A stretch of 64,000 bases of DNA from Flavobacteriaceae bacterium (GTDB taxonomy: Bacteria > Bacteroidota > Bacteroidia > Flavobacteriales > Flavobacteriaceae): positions 1 to 64,000 of the forward strand of contig JAGYJA010000007.1 of the NCBI GenBank assembly GCA_018402385.1, in the 5' to 3' direction. The notes below the pieces were generated by a model. It worked only from the letters and a program-made list of their open reading frames with translations. It was not told the DNA's origin and ran no database searches. Both the position numbers and the translations under genes were made by a program. Numbering within the stretch: position 1 is the first letter of the stretch; each line of letters starts with the position of its first letter. This document shows positions 24,205 through 34,159 of this stretch, one piece after another.

Positions 24205-24222
24205 TTTAAATTTATACATAAT

Positions 24223-24504
24223 ATGAAAGCAATTTGGAACAATCAAATCTTGGCTGAAAGCAATGATACAATAGTCATAGAAAACAATCATTATTTTCCA
24301 GCTGAAAGTATTAACTCAGCATTTTTTGTGGATAGTGATACCCACACTTTTTGTCCCTGGAAGGGGGAGGCGAGTTATAAATCAGTTAAAGTAAATGGTG
24401 AAACTAACAAAGATGCCGCCTGGTATTATCCAGATCCAAAACACCCGGCAAAGGAAATAAAAGGCTATTATGCTTTTTGGAAAGGCGTGAAAATTGAAAA
24501 ATAA
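24223..24504 (+). CDS. DUF427 domain protein
   Basis: This 93-residue protein has the complete DUF427 core: WNNQILAESNDTIVIENNHYFP, then the HTFCPWKGEASYKSV block, then AAWYYPDPKHPAKEIKGYYAFW. The C-P-W-K-G and Y-x-x-P motifs are the family's hallmark. No biochemical function is established that I know of. Its last base is the first base of the egtB ATG (TAATG), which suggests coupled translation in the ergothioneine operon. Confidence 0.93.
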   Translation: MKAIWNNQILAESNDTIVIENNHYFPAESINSAFFVDSDTHTFCPWKGEASYKSVKVNGETNKDAAWYYPDPKHPAKEIKGYYAFWKGVKIEK

Positions 24505-25653
24505 TGAAAATTAAAGATTCATTTTTAAAAACCCGTAAGGATACAGAGGCGCTTTGTGCTCCACTGGAAATTGAAGACTATGTGGTGCAACCCCATCCAA
24601 ATGTTTCACCCCCAAAGTGGCATCTGGCTCACACAACATGGTTTTATGAACAGTTTATTTTAGTGAAATTAGCAAAAAATTACAAAGTATTTCATCCCGA
24701 TTTTGGGTTTCTGTTTAATAGCTACTACAATAATATGGGTGCGCGCACACTGAGACAAAATCGCGGATTTATGACCCGTCCAACGGTATCTAAAATTTAT
24801 GAATACAGAAATTATGTGACTGATGCCATTGTGAATTTACTAAACACCAGTCCAATCGATAAGGTGGTGAACATTGTTAGAAATAGGCATCAACCACGAG
24901 CAGCAACACCAGGAATTACTGGCTTATGATATCAAATACATCTTAGGAACCCAACCCACTTTTCCGAGTATTGGTGAATTATTTAAACTTCAAGAAGAAA
25001 CACATACCCAGAAATGGACAAGCGTTTCAGGGGGTATATACGAAATAGGTTTCCGAGGAAATGGCTTTTGTTTTGACAACGAATTACCGATGCATAAGGT
25101 GTATTTAGACGATTTTAAAATCAGTAACAAGCTCACTACCAATCATGAATATTTAGAATTTATTGAAGATGGAGGCTATGAAAATTTTAATCTGTGGCAC
25201 GATGAAGGCTGGCATTTTATCCAAAATAATCATATAAAACACCCGCTTTACTGGTATTTCAAGGATGAAGAATGGTATCAGTACCATTTTAATAGCTTAG
25301 AAAAATTAAACCCCAACCTTCCTGTTTCCCATATTTCTATGTATGAGGCCTTTGCTTTTGCTGCGTGGAAAGGTTTGCGATTACCCACTGAGTTTGAATG
25401 GGAAATCGCCGCTTCACAATTAAACTGGGGTCAGCTTTGGGAATGGACTAATTCTGCCTACCAGCCCTACCCCGGTTTTACTAAGGCAGAAGGCGCTTTG
25501 GGTGAATACAATGGCAAATTTATGATGAATCAAACAGTACTCAAAGGTGCATCAGTGGCAACTCCTATGGGACACGAACGAGCCACCTATCGCAATTTTT
25601 ATCACGCCTCTAGTCGGTGGATTTTTTCAGGAATACGACTGGTAAAAAAGTAA
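24504..25653 (+). CDS. egtB: Ergothioneine biosynthesis protein EgtB (frameshifted)
   Basis: This gene of about 383 codons is split into 24504-24929 and 24874-25653. Removing one A near 24879 (GTT-A-GAAATA) restores VVNIVEIGINHEQQHQE. EgtB is the iron enzyme that joins hercynine to a thiol donor (gamma-glutamylcysteine or cysteine) to form the sulfoxide precursor of ergothioneine. The three-His iron site is visible in PKWHLAHTTWFYEQF and in HEQQHQEL. The C-terminal formylglycine-generating-enzyme fold shows LPTEFEWEIAASQ, QLWEWTNSAYQPYPGF and RATYRNFYHASSRWIFSGIR. It is followed 6 bases later by egtD. The break is the only one in the window that needs a base removed rather than added. Confidence 0.92.
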
Positions 25654-25659
25654 AATAGA

Positions 25660-26601
25660 ATGAACGAATTTTTTAAACACATAAAAGAAGGGCTCAGCAA
25701 ATCTCCCAAAAAACTCTCTTCACGATATTTTTATGATACCAAAGGCGATGCCCTTTTTCAGCAAATAATGCAACTGGAAGAATACTATTTGCCACGCTGC
25801 GAATTGAAAATCATAGAAAGTAGTAGTAAACAACTCGCCAGCGATGTTTCAAAAACACATAAAAAACTACAAGTGGTTGAACTGGGTGCTGGCGATGGAA
25901 CCAAAACCAAACATTTGCTCAAACAGTTCATGCCTTTTTTTGTTACGCTTGACTATGTAGCGTTGGATATTTCCGCAAATGTTTTAGATACAAACAAAAA
26001 GGAAATAGAAAGCGAAATGAATGACATTCAATACAGCAGCATTGCAGGCAATTACTTTGAAACCTACAAAAATTTATTTCCCACTAGCAATGGTAGATTG
26101 GTGCTGTTTTTAGGAGCAAACATTGGGAATTATCCCACACCGGAAACTATTGAATTTTTCAAATTTGTAAAAAACAACCTCAAAGAAAATGATTGTTTTT
26201 TGGTGGCTTTTGACCTGGTAAAACATCCCAGAAAAATTTTAGCTGCTTATGACGATAGTGAAGGCGTGACCAAGCAATTCAACCTCAATTTATTGGAACG
26301 AATGAACCGAGAATTGGAAGCTAATTTTGATATTTCGAGCTTTGATCATTTTCCGTTTTACAATCCATTGACAGGAATTACCTCCAGTCAAATCATCAGT
26401 TTAAAAAAACAAACTGTTCGATTTAAAGATGACTTTTCTGTTCATTTTAATGCCTTTGAAGCAATTCATACCGAGGTTTCAAAGAAGTTTTTTTGGAGCG
26501 ATATTGAAGAAATCGCAATTCAATCAAAGATGAAAATTATACAAACATATTTCGACAACAATAAAGAATATGCTTTTGTATTATTTCAACCCAATCTATA
26601 A
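25660..26601 (+). CDS. egtD: L-histidine N(alpha)-methyltransferase EgtD
   Basis: This 313-residue SAM-dependent enzyme trimethylates histidine to hercynine, the first step of ergothioneine synthesis. Motifs are LSSRYFYDTKGDALFQQI, LEEYYLPRCELKIIE, the SAM-binding VVELGAGDGTKTKHLL, LDYVALDISANVL and RLVLFLGANIGNYPTPE, then CFLVAFDLVKHP. The C-terminal lid contains FDHFPFYNPLTGITSSQIISL. It is the last gene of the operon; about 340 bases without genes follow. Confidence 0.95.
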   Translation: MNEFFKHIKEGLSKSPKKLSSRYFYDTKGDALFQQIMQLEEYYLPRCELKIIESSSKQLASDVSKTHKKLQVVELGAGDGTKTKHLLKQFMPFFVTLDYVALDISANVLDTNKKEIESEMNDIQYSSIAGNYFETYKNLFPTSNGRLVLFLGANIGNYPTPETIEFFKFVKNNLKENDCFLVAFDLVKHPRKILAAYDDSEGVTKQFNLNLLERMNRELEANFDISSFDHFPFYNPLTGITSSQIISLKKQTVRFKDDFSVHFNAFEAIHTEVSKKFFWSDIEEIAIQSKMKIIQTYFDNNKEYAFVLFQPNL

Positions 26602-26938
26602 GCCCGACCCTAGTATTACCGAAAAAAATCAACATCAAATAGATAACTTAAGAAAAGTGTACTACAAATCCTCCAATTAAATCTTATTAAATTTTAAAAA
26701 TTAAAATACTTTCACTAACCCTGAATTAGCTGTTGCTTTGGATCATAGTAATTCAATATTAATCATACTCTATTTACCAAAATTGCTGTGTGAATATTTA
26801 TTAATACTAAAGAGGAATATTTTTTTGAGGTCTTTAAAAGTATGTGAAGTTCTTAACAATGATTTTTATGTAAATGATTCCGGTCAGTTTTCTTAAATAA
26901 TTATTCTTTAACTTTATTGCTTTGACAAAAGCAAAAAT
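26602..26938. other. Intergenic region between egtD and apt
   Basis: The 337 AT-rich bases contain no ORF of interest, no strong hairpin and no clean TAnnTTTG box. It probably holds the end of the egt transcript and the apt promoter, which I cannot pinpoint. Confidence 0.4.
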
Positions 26939-27451
26939 ATGCAATTAGAAAACTACATCCGCAGCATCAACGACTTCCCCAAACCGGGAATCGCTTTTAA
27001 AGACATCACTCCCCTGCTTAACAGTCCTGAAGCGACTTCTGCATGTTTGGATAAATTATTGAAAATGCTAGGTGATCAAAAAGTTGATAAGGTTGTGGGC
27101 ATCGAATCACGCGGTTTTTTCTTTGCAACCTTACTGGCACAAAAACTCAATGCCGGTTTTGTACCCATCAGGAAACCGGGCAAATTACCACACACAACCA
27201 TCAGCCGAAGCTATGCGCTGGAATATGGCGATGACCATATAGAAATGCATATTGATGCTATCGAAAAAGGTGACCGTGTATTGCTTCACGACGATGTATT
27301 GGCAACCGGTGGGACTGCAAAAGCCGCCTGTGAGCTCATTGAGCATTTGGGCGGCCAAATCATACAGTGTAATTTTTTAATGGAACTAGAGTTCCTTAAC
27401 GGAAGAGATAAAATCTCAGGTTATGATGTGCAATCTGTTTTAAAATTTTAA
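26939..27451 (+). CDS. apt: Adenine phosphoribosyltransferase
   Basis: This 170-residue purine-salvage enzyme converts adenine and PRPP to AMP. It begins YIRSINDFPKPGIAFKDITP, the classic APT N-terminus. It then has KVVGIESRGFFFATLLA, FVPIRKPGKLPHTTI and the PRPP-binding signature RVLLHDDVLATGGTAKAA. Length is normal. Its 3' end overlaps the converging deiminase gene by 12 bases. Confidence 0.97.
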   Translation: MQLENYIRSINDFPKPGIAFKDITPLLNSPEATSACLDKLLKMLGDQKVDKVVGIESRGFFFATLLAQKLNAGFVPIRKPGKLPHTTISRSYALEYGDDHIEMHIDAIEKGDRVLLHDDVLATGGTAKAACELIEHLGGQIIQCNFLMELEFLNGRDKISGYDVQSVLKF

Positions 27452-29185
27452 TACCTTCTTGTGGACTTTACCAAATTCACCACTAAAGGTCACAAACAAT
27501 GTCCCTTTCCATTCCGAATTGAGATTTAAGGTTATTTTGCCATTGCCATTTTCCAGTCTATTTTCATAAAGTGTTTGCCCCAAAACATTATGGATGGTAA
27601 TGTTGATTTCTCCATCAATATTTTTCAAGTTAAAAGACACATCATTTTGAGCCGGATTGGGATAAGGACCCACGATATTATTTTCCGCCCATTCACCTGC
27701 TGAAAGGCTTGTGATGTCAAATGTCCAGTATCCTTCCGGAGCAACGATGGGTCTGGTTAGTGTCTTTCCGGAATTGGCTTCTGCCCAAATATAATATTCA
27801 ATACTTGTTGCGTCTGAAGGGACTGATAAATCGGTTACCCAAATATCATTACTGTCAAAAGTCATTGCTGTTTCCTGAAAGTTGGCGTCTCCGGTTTCTC
27901 TCCAGAACACTTTGGCTTCCTGAATTCCCGAATTGTGCTTAATCATTGCGTCTAAAGGAATATCAACTGTTGTATTAACTTCTTCCAGTGGTTGATGAAC
28001 AATCCAAAGCGGATCTGCCACTCCTATAGCGTGAGTAATACAATGAATCGCTCCGCTTGAAGCAATCAAATTTTCTCCAGGGTTGTCAACATCTATACCA
28101 ACGATGGTATAACCGGGAAGTAACTCCTCATATTGCGCAAGTGCAGGCCCGTCCACCTCAGGTCTGTAAGTGGGAACGATAACTGTACCATTAACAAAAA
28201 CAGAATTGGTGTAGGTCCTGTAGTGTCCACCTGTATCGGGGTAATTTCCACCTGTACTTGGCGGTGCATCAATCCATTCAATTTTATAATCGGTTCCAAA
28301 AGGTGTTTGAAATGTAGAAGTAACATAATCAATATTTGCTTCAATTTGTGGGCCATCTGCAACTCCTGGAGGGTATTTGCTTACTAGTATGGTTTGCTCA
28401 TCGAGCAATTTCATATGCATATCAATATGGTCGATGGGATCCCATGGAGTTTGATCCATCTTGATGTAATTGGTAATTCCCTGATAATTGAACATAATGT
28501 TGTCAATTTCTGCCTCTGTTTTTGGTGTTACTCCATAGGGGTTTCCGGGCTCATTTTCTTCAAGAATTAATTTGGAGGCAAAAGCAGTCCCCAGCCCGTC
28601 ACTCATAAAATTACCACCGGTATTGACAAGATCATTGGTACCTGAATTTGTTCTGTAAAGTGGAATGTTTACATAATTAGCGTGAGCAACAGGCATCTCA
28701 TTATCAAGAGGTCTGGGGCGGTTGTAAATCCAGTCCACCAAAGCTAGATCTTCAACATCATTCTCATATATAGTGTTACCGGCATAATCTCTAATCCAAA
28801 TGGAATTGCTGGGCGCATTTAGAAATTCAACTTGTGACATGTCCACTCCGTTTGAAGACAGAAATGATGAAACCGTCCCTTGATTTTGAGTAGTAATTAA
28901 TACTTTGCATTCTTCAACGGCTGCCTGAACAATTTGAAGCAAAATATTTTGATAGGCATTGGTCCAACGAATGACCAGGTATTCTATTTCTTCCCATTCA
29001 GCAGCTGTTCTTACTGGTACCTGGGGTGGCGGAGTAATTTTATTGCTTTTAAAGCGAAAATCGGAGACAAGACTTTTTTCATTCTCTGAAAGTCCTTTGG
29101 GTAAGAGAGGCTCTTGCTGTGCGTTCAACTGAAAGACAGATGAAAATAGAATACAAATCAGCAGGAATGGGAATAATTTTTTCAT
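27440..29185 (-). CDS. T9SS-secreted agmatine/peptidylarginine deiminase family protein
   Basis: The 581-residue protein has a signal peptide (ending QLNAQ, about residue 22), a guanidino-deiminase domain of the Porphyromonas PAD type (about 50-420) and a T9SS type A sorting domain at the C-terminus (about 505-581: VGPYPNPAQNDVSF ... VLKF). Active-site positions are recognisable: SIWIRDYAGN (Asp), DHIDMHMKLLDE (His and Asp), YTNSVFVNG (Asn) and the nucleophile Cys in GAIHCITHAIG. Homologues convert agmatine or C-terminal peptidyl-arginine to the citrulline form with release of ammonia. The segment 420-500 may be an immunoglobulin-like spacer. Confidence 0.9.
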   Translation of the reverse strand: MKKLFPFLLICILFSSVFQLNAQQEPLLPKGLSENEKSLVSDFRFKSNKITPPPQVPVRTAAEWEEIEYLVIRWTNAYQNILLQIVQAAVEECKVLITTQNQGTVSSFLSSNGVDMSQVEFLNAPSNSIWIRDYAGNTIYENDVEDLALVDWIYNRPRPLDNEMPVAHANYVNIPLYRTNSGTNDLVNTGGNFMSDGLGTAFASKLILEENEPGNPYGVTPKTEAEIDNIMFNYQGITNYIKMDQTPWDPIDHIDMHMKLLDEQTILVSKYPPGVADGPQIEANIDYVTSTFQTPFGTDYKIEWIDAPPSTGGNYPDTGGHYRTYTNSVFVNGTVIVPTYRPEVDGPALAQYEELLPGYTIVGIDVDNPGENLIASSGAIHCITHAIGVADPLWIVHQPLEEVNTTVDIPLDAMIKHNSGIQEAKVFWRETGDANFQETAMTFDSNDIWVTDLSVPSDATSIEYYIWAEANSGKTLTRPIVAPEGYWTFDITSLSAGEWAENNIVGPYPNPAQNDVSFNLKNIDGEINITIHNVLGQTLYENRLENGNGKITLNLNSEWKGTLFVTFSGEFGKVHKKVLKF

Positions 29186-29402
29186 GGGTAAATTTTGAAA
29201 TATATTATTAATTTAAGGCATTTTTAGTAACATAAAGTTTCCAGGCAAGTAAAAGGAGTTGCCATTTTTTAGCTCTACTCAAGTCCAGTCGCTGCTTTGT
29301 AAAGCTGGGTAAAAGGAGTTTATTGAGTTTCGCCAAAATATTGAAAAGAGTTTTTTTCACTCGCCTAAGTTACAAAATTTAGTGAAATGACCGAAAACAA
29401 AA

Positions 29403-29433
29403 AAACTCTCCATTGCCAGACAATAGAGAGTTT
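29403..29433 (-). terminator. Terminator after rpsT
   Basis: AAACTCTC and GAGAGTTT, with an inner ATTG/CAAT pairing, form a stem. On the minus strand it is followed by a run of T residues. It lies 25 bases beyond the rpsT stop. Confidence 0.65.
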
Positions 29434-29457
29434 AACTTTTTAAATGTGATTCTCAGT

Positions 29458-29709
29458 TTACAGAGAAGCGATGTGCTTTGCCAGTTTTGACTTTAAATTG
29501 GCTGCTTTGTTATCGTGAATGATATTTTTCTTAGCCAATTTGTCAATCATAGAAACAACCTCAGGATACAATTTTTCAGCTTCAGCTTTGTCCTCAGTTT
29601 CCTTCAGTTTTTTTATAACCGTTCTGGTGGATTTGTGCTGGTATCTGTTGCGTAAACGTTTTGTTTCGCTGTTTCTGATTCTCTTTAAAGCCGACTTGTG
29701 ATTTGCCAT
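29458..29709 (-). CDS. rpsT: 30S ribosomal protein S20
   Basis: This 83-residue basic helical protein binds 16S rRNA in the 30S subunit body. It begins [20 protein letters not shown] and continues [14 protein letters not shown], with the closing [21 protein letters not shown], all typical of S20. It lies downstream of two tRNA-Glu genes on the same strand and may share their transcript. A terminator follows. Confidence 0.97.
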   Translation of the reverse strand: MANHKSALKRIRNSETKRLRNRYQHKSTRTVIKKLKETEDKAEAEKLYPEVVSMIDKLAKKNIIHDNKAANLKSKLAKHIASL

Positions 29710-29742
29710 TTGTTTTTTTCTTAAATTGTAATACGTTGTTTG

Positions 29743-29814
29743 TAGTCCGTAGGGGAATCGAACCCCTGTTACCAGGATGAAAACCTGGCGTCCTAACCCC
29801 TAGACGAACGGACC
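29743..29814 (-). tRNA. tRNA-Glu (anticodon TTC), copy 1
   Basis: This 72-base cloverleaf on the minus strand has the acceptor GGTCCGT with ACGGACT, the D-loop sequence CGTCTAGGGGTTAGGACG, the anticodon stem-loop CCAGG-TTTTCAT-CCTGG (anticodon TTC) and the T arm CAGGGG-TTCGATT-CCCCTA. It appears identical to the copy at 29880-29951. Confidence 0.95.
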
Positions 29815-29879
29815 GTTAGTTTTGGGTATTTTATTTTAGCAAAAACCCTAAATAAAATGATCAATATTTCAATGTTTTG

Positions 29880-29951
29880 TAGTCCGTAGGGGAATCGAAC
29901 CCCTGTTACCAGGATGAAAACCTGGCGTCCTAACCCCTAGACGAACGGACC
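29880..29951 (-). tRNA. tRNA-Glu (anticodon TTC), copy 2
   Basis: The gene sequence is the same as the tRNA-Glu at 29743-29814, separated from it by 65 bases. The tandem pair precedes rpsT on the minus strand. Confidence 0.95.
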
Positions 29952-30029
29952 ATGCAAGTTTTAATTGCGGATGCAAAAATACAATTATTTTTGAAAGCTA
30001 CAATTGCTTATCAAACTTTTTTATTTTTT

Positions 30030-31505
30030 TTAATAGGCTTTCGCAAAAAGCACCCTTTTTATAGATGGTTTACCACTATACACACAAACACCTTCTTCGG
30101 TTTTTGCATTTAATGGGATACATCTTATAGTTGCCTTGGTGAGGTTTTTAATTTGTTCTTCAGTTTCAGAAGTTCCATCCCAATGAGCACTTAAAAAGCC
30201 TCCTTTCTTTTCTAAAACATCCTTAAACTCTTCAAATGAATTCACTTCAGTAATACTTTCATTTCTGAATTTCAGTGCCTTATCAAAAAGATTTTTCTGA
30301 ATTTCTTCTAAAAGTGCCTTCAGTTTATCAGCCAAACCCTCTCTTTCAATAATTTCCTTGCTAAGGGTGTCTCTACGTGCAACTTCTACAGATTTATTTT
30401 CTATATCTTTTGGGCCAATAGCAATGCGTACAGGCACCCCTTTAAGCTCATACTCATTAAATTTCCAGCCCGGCTTGTGGGTATCTCTTTTATCAAGTTT
30501 CACTCTAATTCCTTTCGCTTTAAGCTCTTTAACGATGGTTTCTGCTTCAGCACAAACGGCATCATATTGCTCATCACTTCTGTAAATGGGCACAATAACA
30601 ACCTGATCTGGAGCCAGGTTTGGTGGAATTACCAACCCGTTATCGTCACTGTGGGTCATTACCAAAGCACCCATCAATCGTGTGGAAACACCCCAGGAAG
30701 TAGCCCAGACAAAATCAAGTTTTCCATCCCGGTCTGCAAATTTAACGTCAAATGCTTTGGCAAAATTTTGCCCTAAAAAGTGAGAGGTTCCTGCCTGTAA
30801 TGCCTTTCCATCTTGCATAAGTGCTTCAATGCAATAGGTTTCTAATGCGCCGGCAAAGCGTTCACTCTCAGTTTTAGTTCCTTTGATTACGGGGATTGCC
30901 ATAAAATTTTCAGCAAAATCTGCATACACATTCATCATTTGTTCTGCTTCTTCAATCGCTTCTTGTTGAGTAGCATGTGCGGTATGGCCTTCTTGCCATA
31001 AAAACTCTGCTGTGCGTAAAAATAATCGGGTGCGCATTTCCCAGCGCACCACATTGGCCCATTGATTAACAAGTATGGGTAAATCTCTATAAGACTGAAT
31101 CCATTTTCTGTAAGTATCCCAAATGATGGTTTCTGAGGTGGGTCTCACGATAAGTTCTTCTTCCAGTTTGGCATCGGGGTCAACGATAATTCCACTTCCG
31201 TCCTCTGCATTTTTAAGCCTGTAATGAGTCACTACAGCACATTCCTTTGCAAAACCATCCACATGACTGGCTTCTTTACTAAAGTATGATTTAGGTATAA
31301 AAAGTGGAAAATAGGCATTTTGATGACCTGTTTCTTTAAACATTCGATCCAGCTCCGCCTGCATTTTTTCCCAAATAGCATATCCATAAGGTTTAATGAC
31401 CATACAACCCCTAACTCCTGAATTTTCAGCTAAATCTGCTTTTACAACTAACTCGTTGTACCATTTTGAATAATCTTCTCCCCTTGTGGTTAAATTCTTT
31501 CCCAT
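30030..31505 (-). CDS. proS: Prolyl-tRNA synthetase, archaeal/eukaryotic type
   Basis: This 491-residue class II synthetase charges tRNA-Pro. It starts [19 protein letters not shown], with class II motif 1 around [20 protein letters not shown], motif 2 at [14 protein letters not shown] and [26 protein letters not shown], and motif 3 at [21 protein letters not shown]. There is no YbaK editing insert, which marks the short type (ProS type 3) usual in Bacteroidota. The C-terminus ends in the conserved Tyr (KRVLFAKAY). Downstream on the same strand are two tRNA-Glu genes and rpsT. Confidence 0.96.
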   Translation of the reverse strand: MGKNLTTRGEDYSKWYNELVVKADLAENSGVRGCMVIKPYGYAIWEKMQAELDRMFKETGHQNAYFPLFIPKSYFSKEASHVDGFAKECAVVTHYRLKNAEDGSGIIVDPDAKLEEELIVRPTSETIIWDTYRKWIQSYRDLPILVNQWANVVRWEMRTRLFLRTAEFLWQEGHTAHATQQEAIEEAEQMMNVYADFAENFMAIPVIKGTKTESERFAGALETYCIEALMQDGKALQAGTSHFLGQNFAKAFDVKFADRDGKLDFVWATSWGVSTRLMGALVMTHSDDNGLVIPPNLAPDQVVIVPIYRSDEQYDAVCAEAETIVKELKAKGIRVKLDKRDTHKPGWKFNEYELKGVPVRIAIGPKDIENKSVEVARRDTLSKEIIEREGLADKLKALLEEIQKNLFDKALKFRNESITEVNSFEEFKDVLEKKGGFLSAHWDGTSETEEQIKNLTKATIRCIPLNAKTEEGVCVYSGKPSIKRVLFAKAY

Positions 31506-31609
31506 ACCTATAAGATTGGCATAAATATTGTGTTAAATGTGTTAAAGTATTCTTTGCTTTTTGCAAAACTACTTAAATTTATAGTGTTGAACAATTAAAA
31601 ACCGTTGTT

Positions 31610-32590
31610 ATGAAAACTTATACAAATTATAAACTTTTTTACAAGCTTCTAGCTGTTGCTGTTTTAACCTTTAGTATGGTTTCTTGCGGCACTTCCAGAG
31701 AGACCGCTTATGACGACAATGACGGTATTTACAGTAACACTTCAAACAATGAAATAAGCGATACCGAAGATGTTGACAAAAATTATTACAAACAATACTT
31801 CCAAACAAAATCACAAGCCTACGCTGATATTCCTGAAGAGAATGTAATTTTTACAGATATTGATGCCTATACATCCACAGATGCCTATATAGATGAGGAG
31901 GGTGTCATTCATGAAGATTATTCTGATTCTTCTGAATCCTATGGTGCTTGGGGTGAAAATTCCGAAGTTTCTATAAATATTTATTCAAACCCCGGTTGGG
32001 ATTATTACGGTTATTGGCATAGACCTTTTTGGTGGTATGGCAGTGGCTGGGGTATTAGTTATTGGGGGTATGGTGGTTTCTACAGACCCTTCTGGGGCTA
32101 TGGACATCCCTATTTCTGGTCACCTTGGGGTAGCGGTTACTATGCATATAATCCTTATTACAACCCTTATTATGGAGGATACACAAATTATGTTGCTTAC
32201 AACAGAGGGAGAAGAAATACAGATCTAAACAGATCAACACGTTCTGTAAATAGAGGAACGAATGCATCTACGCGCTCAAACAGAAGCTACACCAGATCTG
32301 AAGCCAACAGAAGAATCAATAATAGCAGTCGTTCAGAAAATGTAAGAAGATATTCCAATCAACGTTCAAGAGGAAACACTACCCGAACAGCACCCAGACA
32401 AAGAAGTCAAAATGCCCGAGGAACAAACAACTCGAGAAATTTTCCTTCTACAAAAACAACCCGTTCCAGAACAAATACAAGAAGTTCAGGAACAATTAAT
32501 CGGGGTGGCACAAGTGTGCGCTCAAGTGGCGGAACTACAACCCGTTCAGGGGGCGGTTCCGGAATTAGAGGCAGAGGCGGTAGAGGATAA
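31610..32590 (+). CDS. Lipoprotein with Tyr/Gly/Trp-rich and Arg/Ser-rich regions
   Basis: The 326-residue protein has a lipoprotein signal (FSMVSC, Cys about residue 26). An acidic region follows (about 30-115), then a Gly-Tyr-Trp-Phe-rich block (about 125-200: WDYYGYWHRPFWWYG and similar), then a strongly basic Arg-Ser-Thr-Asn-rich tail (about 200-326) ending GIRGRGGRG. Similar low-complexity lipoproteins occur in Flavobacteriia with no known function. The block of aromatic and glycine residues resembles vitelline-membrane/prolamin-like low complexity rather than a folded domain. It is 34 bases upstream of the FadL-like gene and is probably co-transcribed. Confidence 0.8.
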   Translation: MKTYTNYKLFYKLLAVAVLTFSMVSCGTSRETAYDDNDGIYSNTSNNEISDTEDVDKNYYKQYFQTKSQAYADIPEENVIFTDIDAYTSTDAYIDEEGVIHEDYSDSSESYGAWGENSEVSINIYSNPGWDYYGYWHRPFWWYGSGWGISYWGYGGFYRPFWGYGHPYFWSPWGSGYYAYNPYYNPYYGGYTNYVAYNRGRRNTDLNRSTRSVNRGTNASTRSNRSYTRSEANRRINNSSRSENVRRYSNQRSRGNTTRTAPRQRSQNARGTNNSRNFPSTKTTRSRTNTRSSGTINRGGTSVRSSGGTTTRSGGGSGIRGRGGRG

Positions 32591-32624
32591 AAATTACAAA
32601 GTCTAATTCTTAAAATCAATCCAA

Positions 32625-34148
32625 ATGAAAAGAATTTATTTCTTGGTCATACTGTTCTTGGTTTGCCCAATATTATTTGCTCAAAGCATTGTTGATGCTT
32701 TGAGATACAGTTCAGAAAGTTTACACGGCACAGCCCGGTACAGTAGTATGAGTGGCGCTTTTGGAGCATTGGGTGGTGATTTATCTGCCATTCAAATCAA
32801 TCCCGCAGGTTCAGCTGTTTTTCTAAATAGTACTGCCGCAGTTTCGCTTTCATTGCTCGACAAGAAAAATGAAACCAATTACTTTAACAATTCAAATAAA
32901 GTATTCAATACCGAATTAAGTTTCAATCAAGCCGGAATGGTGTTTGTTTTTGATAACAGCAATGAGGAATCGATTTGGCGAAAATTTACATTGGGCTTAA
33001 ATTTTGATGTAACAAATAATTTTGACGATGCTTATTTTGCTTCTGGCCAGAGTACTTCATCAGTTAGTGACTACTTTTTAGGATATGCACAAGGAGTTCC
33101 TTTAAATTTACTTCAACTGCAATCTGGCGAAACCATTTCCAGTTTGTATCGATTTTTAGGTGAGACTGAAGGTTTTGGTGCCCAGCAAGCCTTTTTAGGT
33201 TTCCAGTCCTTTATAATTGATCCGGTTGATTTTGAGAACCCAAACAATGTCTCTTATGTTTCAAATATAGCTTCCGGACTAAAAAATCAGGAATACAGCA
33301 AACAAACCTCAGGCTACAATGCCAAGTTTACAGTCAATTTAGGAACCCAAATAAATGAGAATCTATTTTTGGGTTTAAATCTCAATTCACACCTCATTGA
33401 TTACAGGGAATCTACTTTTTTCTTTGAAAGTAACTCAAATTCAGAAAGTCTGATAAACCAAGTAGGATTTAGAAACAACTTAGCTGTAATTGGAGATGGT
33501 TTTTCCGCTCAAATTGGGCTTATTTCAAGAGCGACTGAGTCTTTTAGATTTGGGCTTACATTTGATACACCCACCTGGTACTTCATATTGGAAGAAACCA
33601 GTCAAGCTATATCCACTATAAGAAATGAAGGTGATGAAAGTATAACAGAAACAATTCGACCTAATATCATCAATATTTATGAAGAATACAGACTCAGAAG
33701 TCCCGGAAAACTATCAGCTAGTGTAGCTTATTTATTTGGCGGAAACGGACTTTTAAGTGTAGATTATTCATATAAAGATTATTCTACTATGCGTTTTAGC
33801 CCTAGTCGAATTGCTGCCTTCAATCAGGAAAACAATAAAATTGATGCCCTTTTTAAAGGTTCTTCTTCAATCAAAGTTGGTGGTGAATACAGGCTTAACA
33901 AATTCAGCTTAAGAGGAGGTTTTCAATTTGAAGAAAGCCCTTATAAAAATTCTGAAATGATGGATGATTTAAGCGGGTTTTCCTTAGGACTTGGATATAA
34001 TTTTGGATCCTTCAAAGTTGATTTAGCTTATGCCAGAACAGAGCAGGAAAGACAGGAACAATTTTTTCCAAACAGTGCTTTTTCAAATGCATCAATTGTA
34101 AATACAACTGAAAACTTTTTTTCACTAACTACAAACTTTACATTTTAA
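32625..34148 (+). CDS. Outer-membrane transport protein, OmpP1/FadL/TodX family
   Basis: This 507-residue outer-membrane beta-barrel has a signal peptide (ending LFAQ, about residue 20). The N-terminal hatch-like segment reads ALRYSSESLHGTARYSSMSGAFGALGGDLSAIQINPAG, the N-P-A-G motif being typical of FadL relatives in Bacteroidota. Alternating aromatic strands run to the terminal ENFFSLTTNFTF, whose last Phe is the usual barrel-assembly signal. FadL relatives move hydrophobic compounds (fatty acids, aromatics) across the outer membrane; the substrate is unknown here. A bidirectional terminator separates it from the converging giant gene. Confidence 0.93.
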   Translation: MKRIYFLVILFLVCPILFAQSIVDALRYSSESLHGTARYSSMSGAFGALGGDLSAIQINPAGSAVFLNSTAAVSLSLLDKKNETNYFNNSNKVFNTELSFNQAGMVFVFDNSNEESIWRKFTLGLNFDVTNNFDDAYFASGQSTSSVSDYFLGYAQGVPLNLLQLQSGETISSLYRFLGETEGFGAQQAFLGFQSFIIDPVDFENPNNVSYVSNIASGLKNQEYSKQTSGYNAKFTVNLGTQINENLFLGLNLNSHLIDYRESTFFFESNSNSESLINQVGFRNNLAVIGDGFSAQIGLISRATESFRFGLTFDTPTWYFILEETSQAISTIRNEGDESITETIRPNIINIYEEYRLRSPGKLSASVAYLFGGNGLLSVDYSYKDYSTMRFSPSRIAAFNQENNKIDALFKGSSSIKVGGEYRLNKFSLRGGFQFEESPYKNSEMMDDLSGFSLGLGYNFGSFKVDLAYARTEQERQEQFFPNSAFSNASIVNTTENFFSLTTNFTF

Positions 34149-34159
34149 ATTATTGACTA

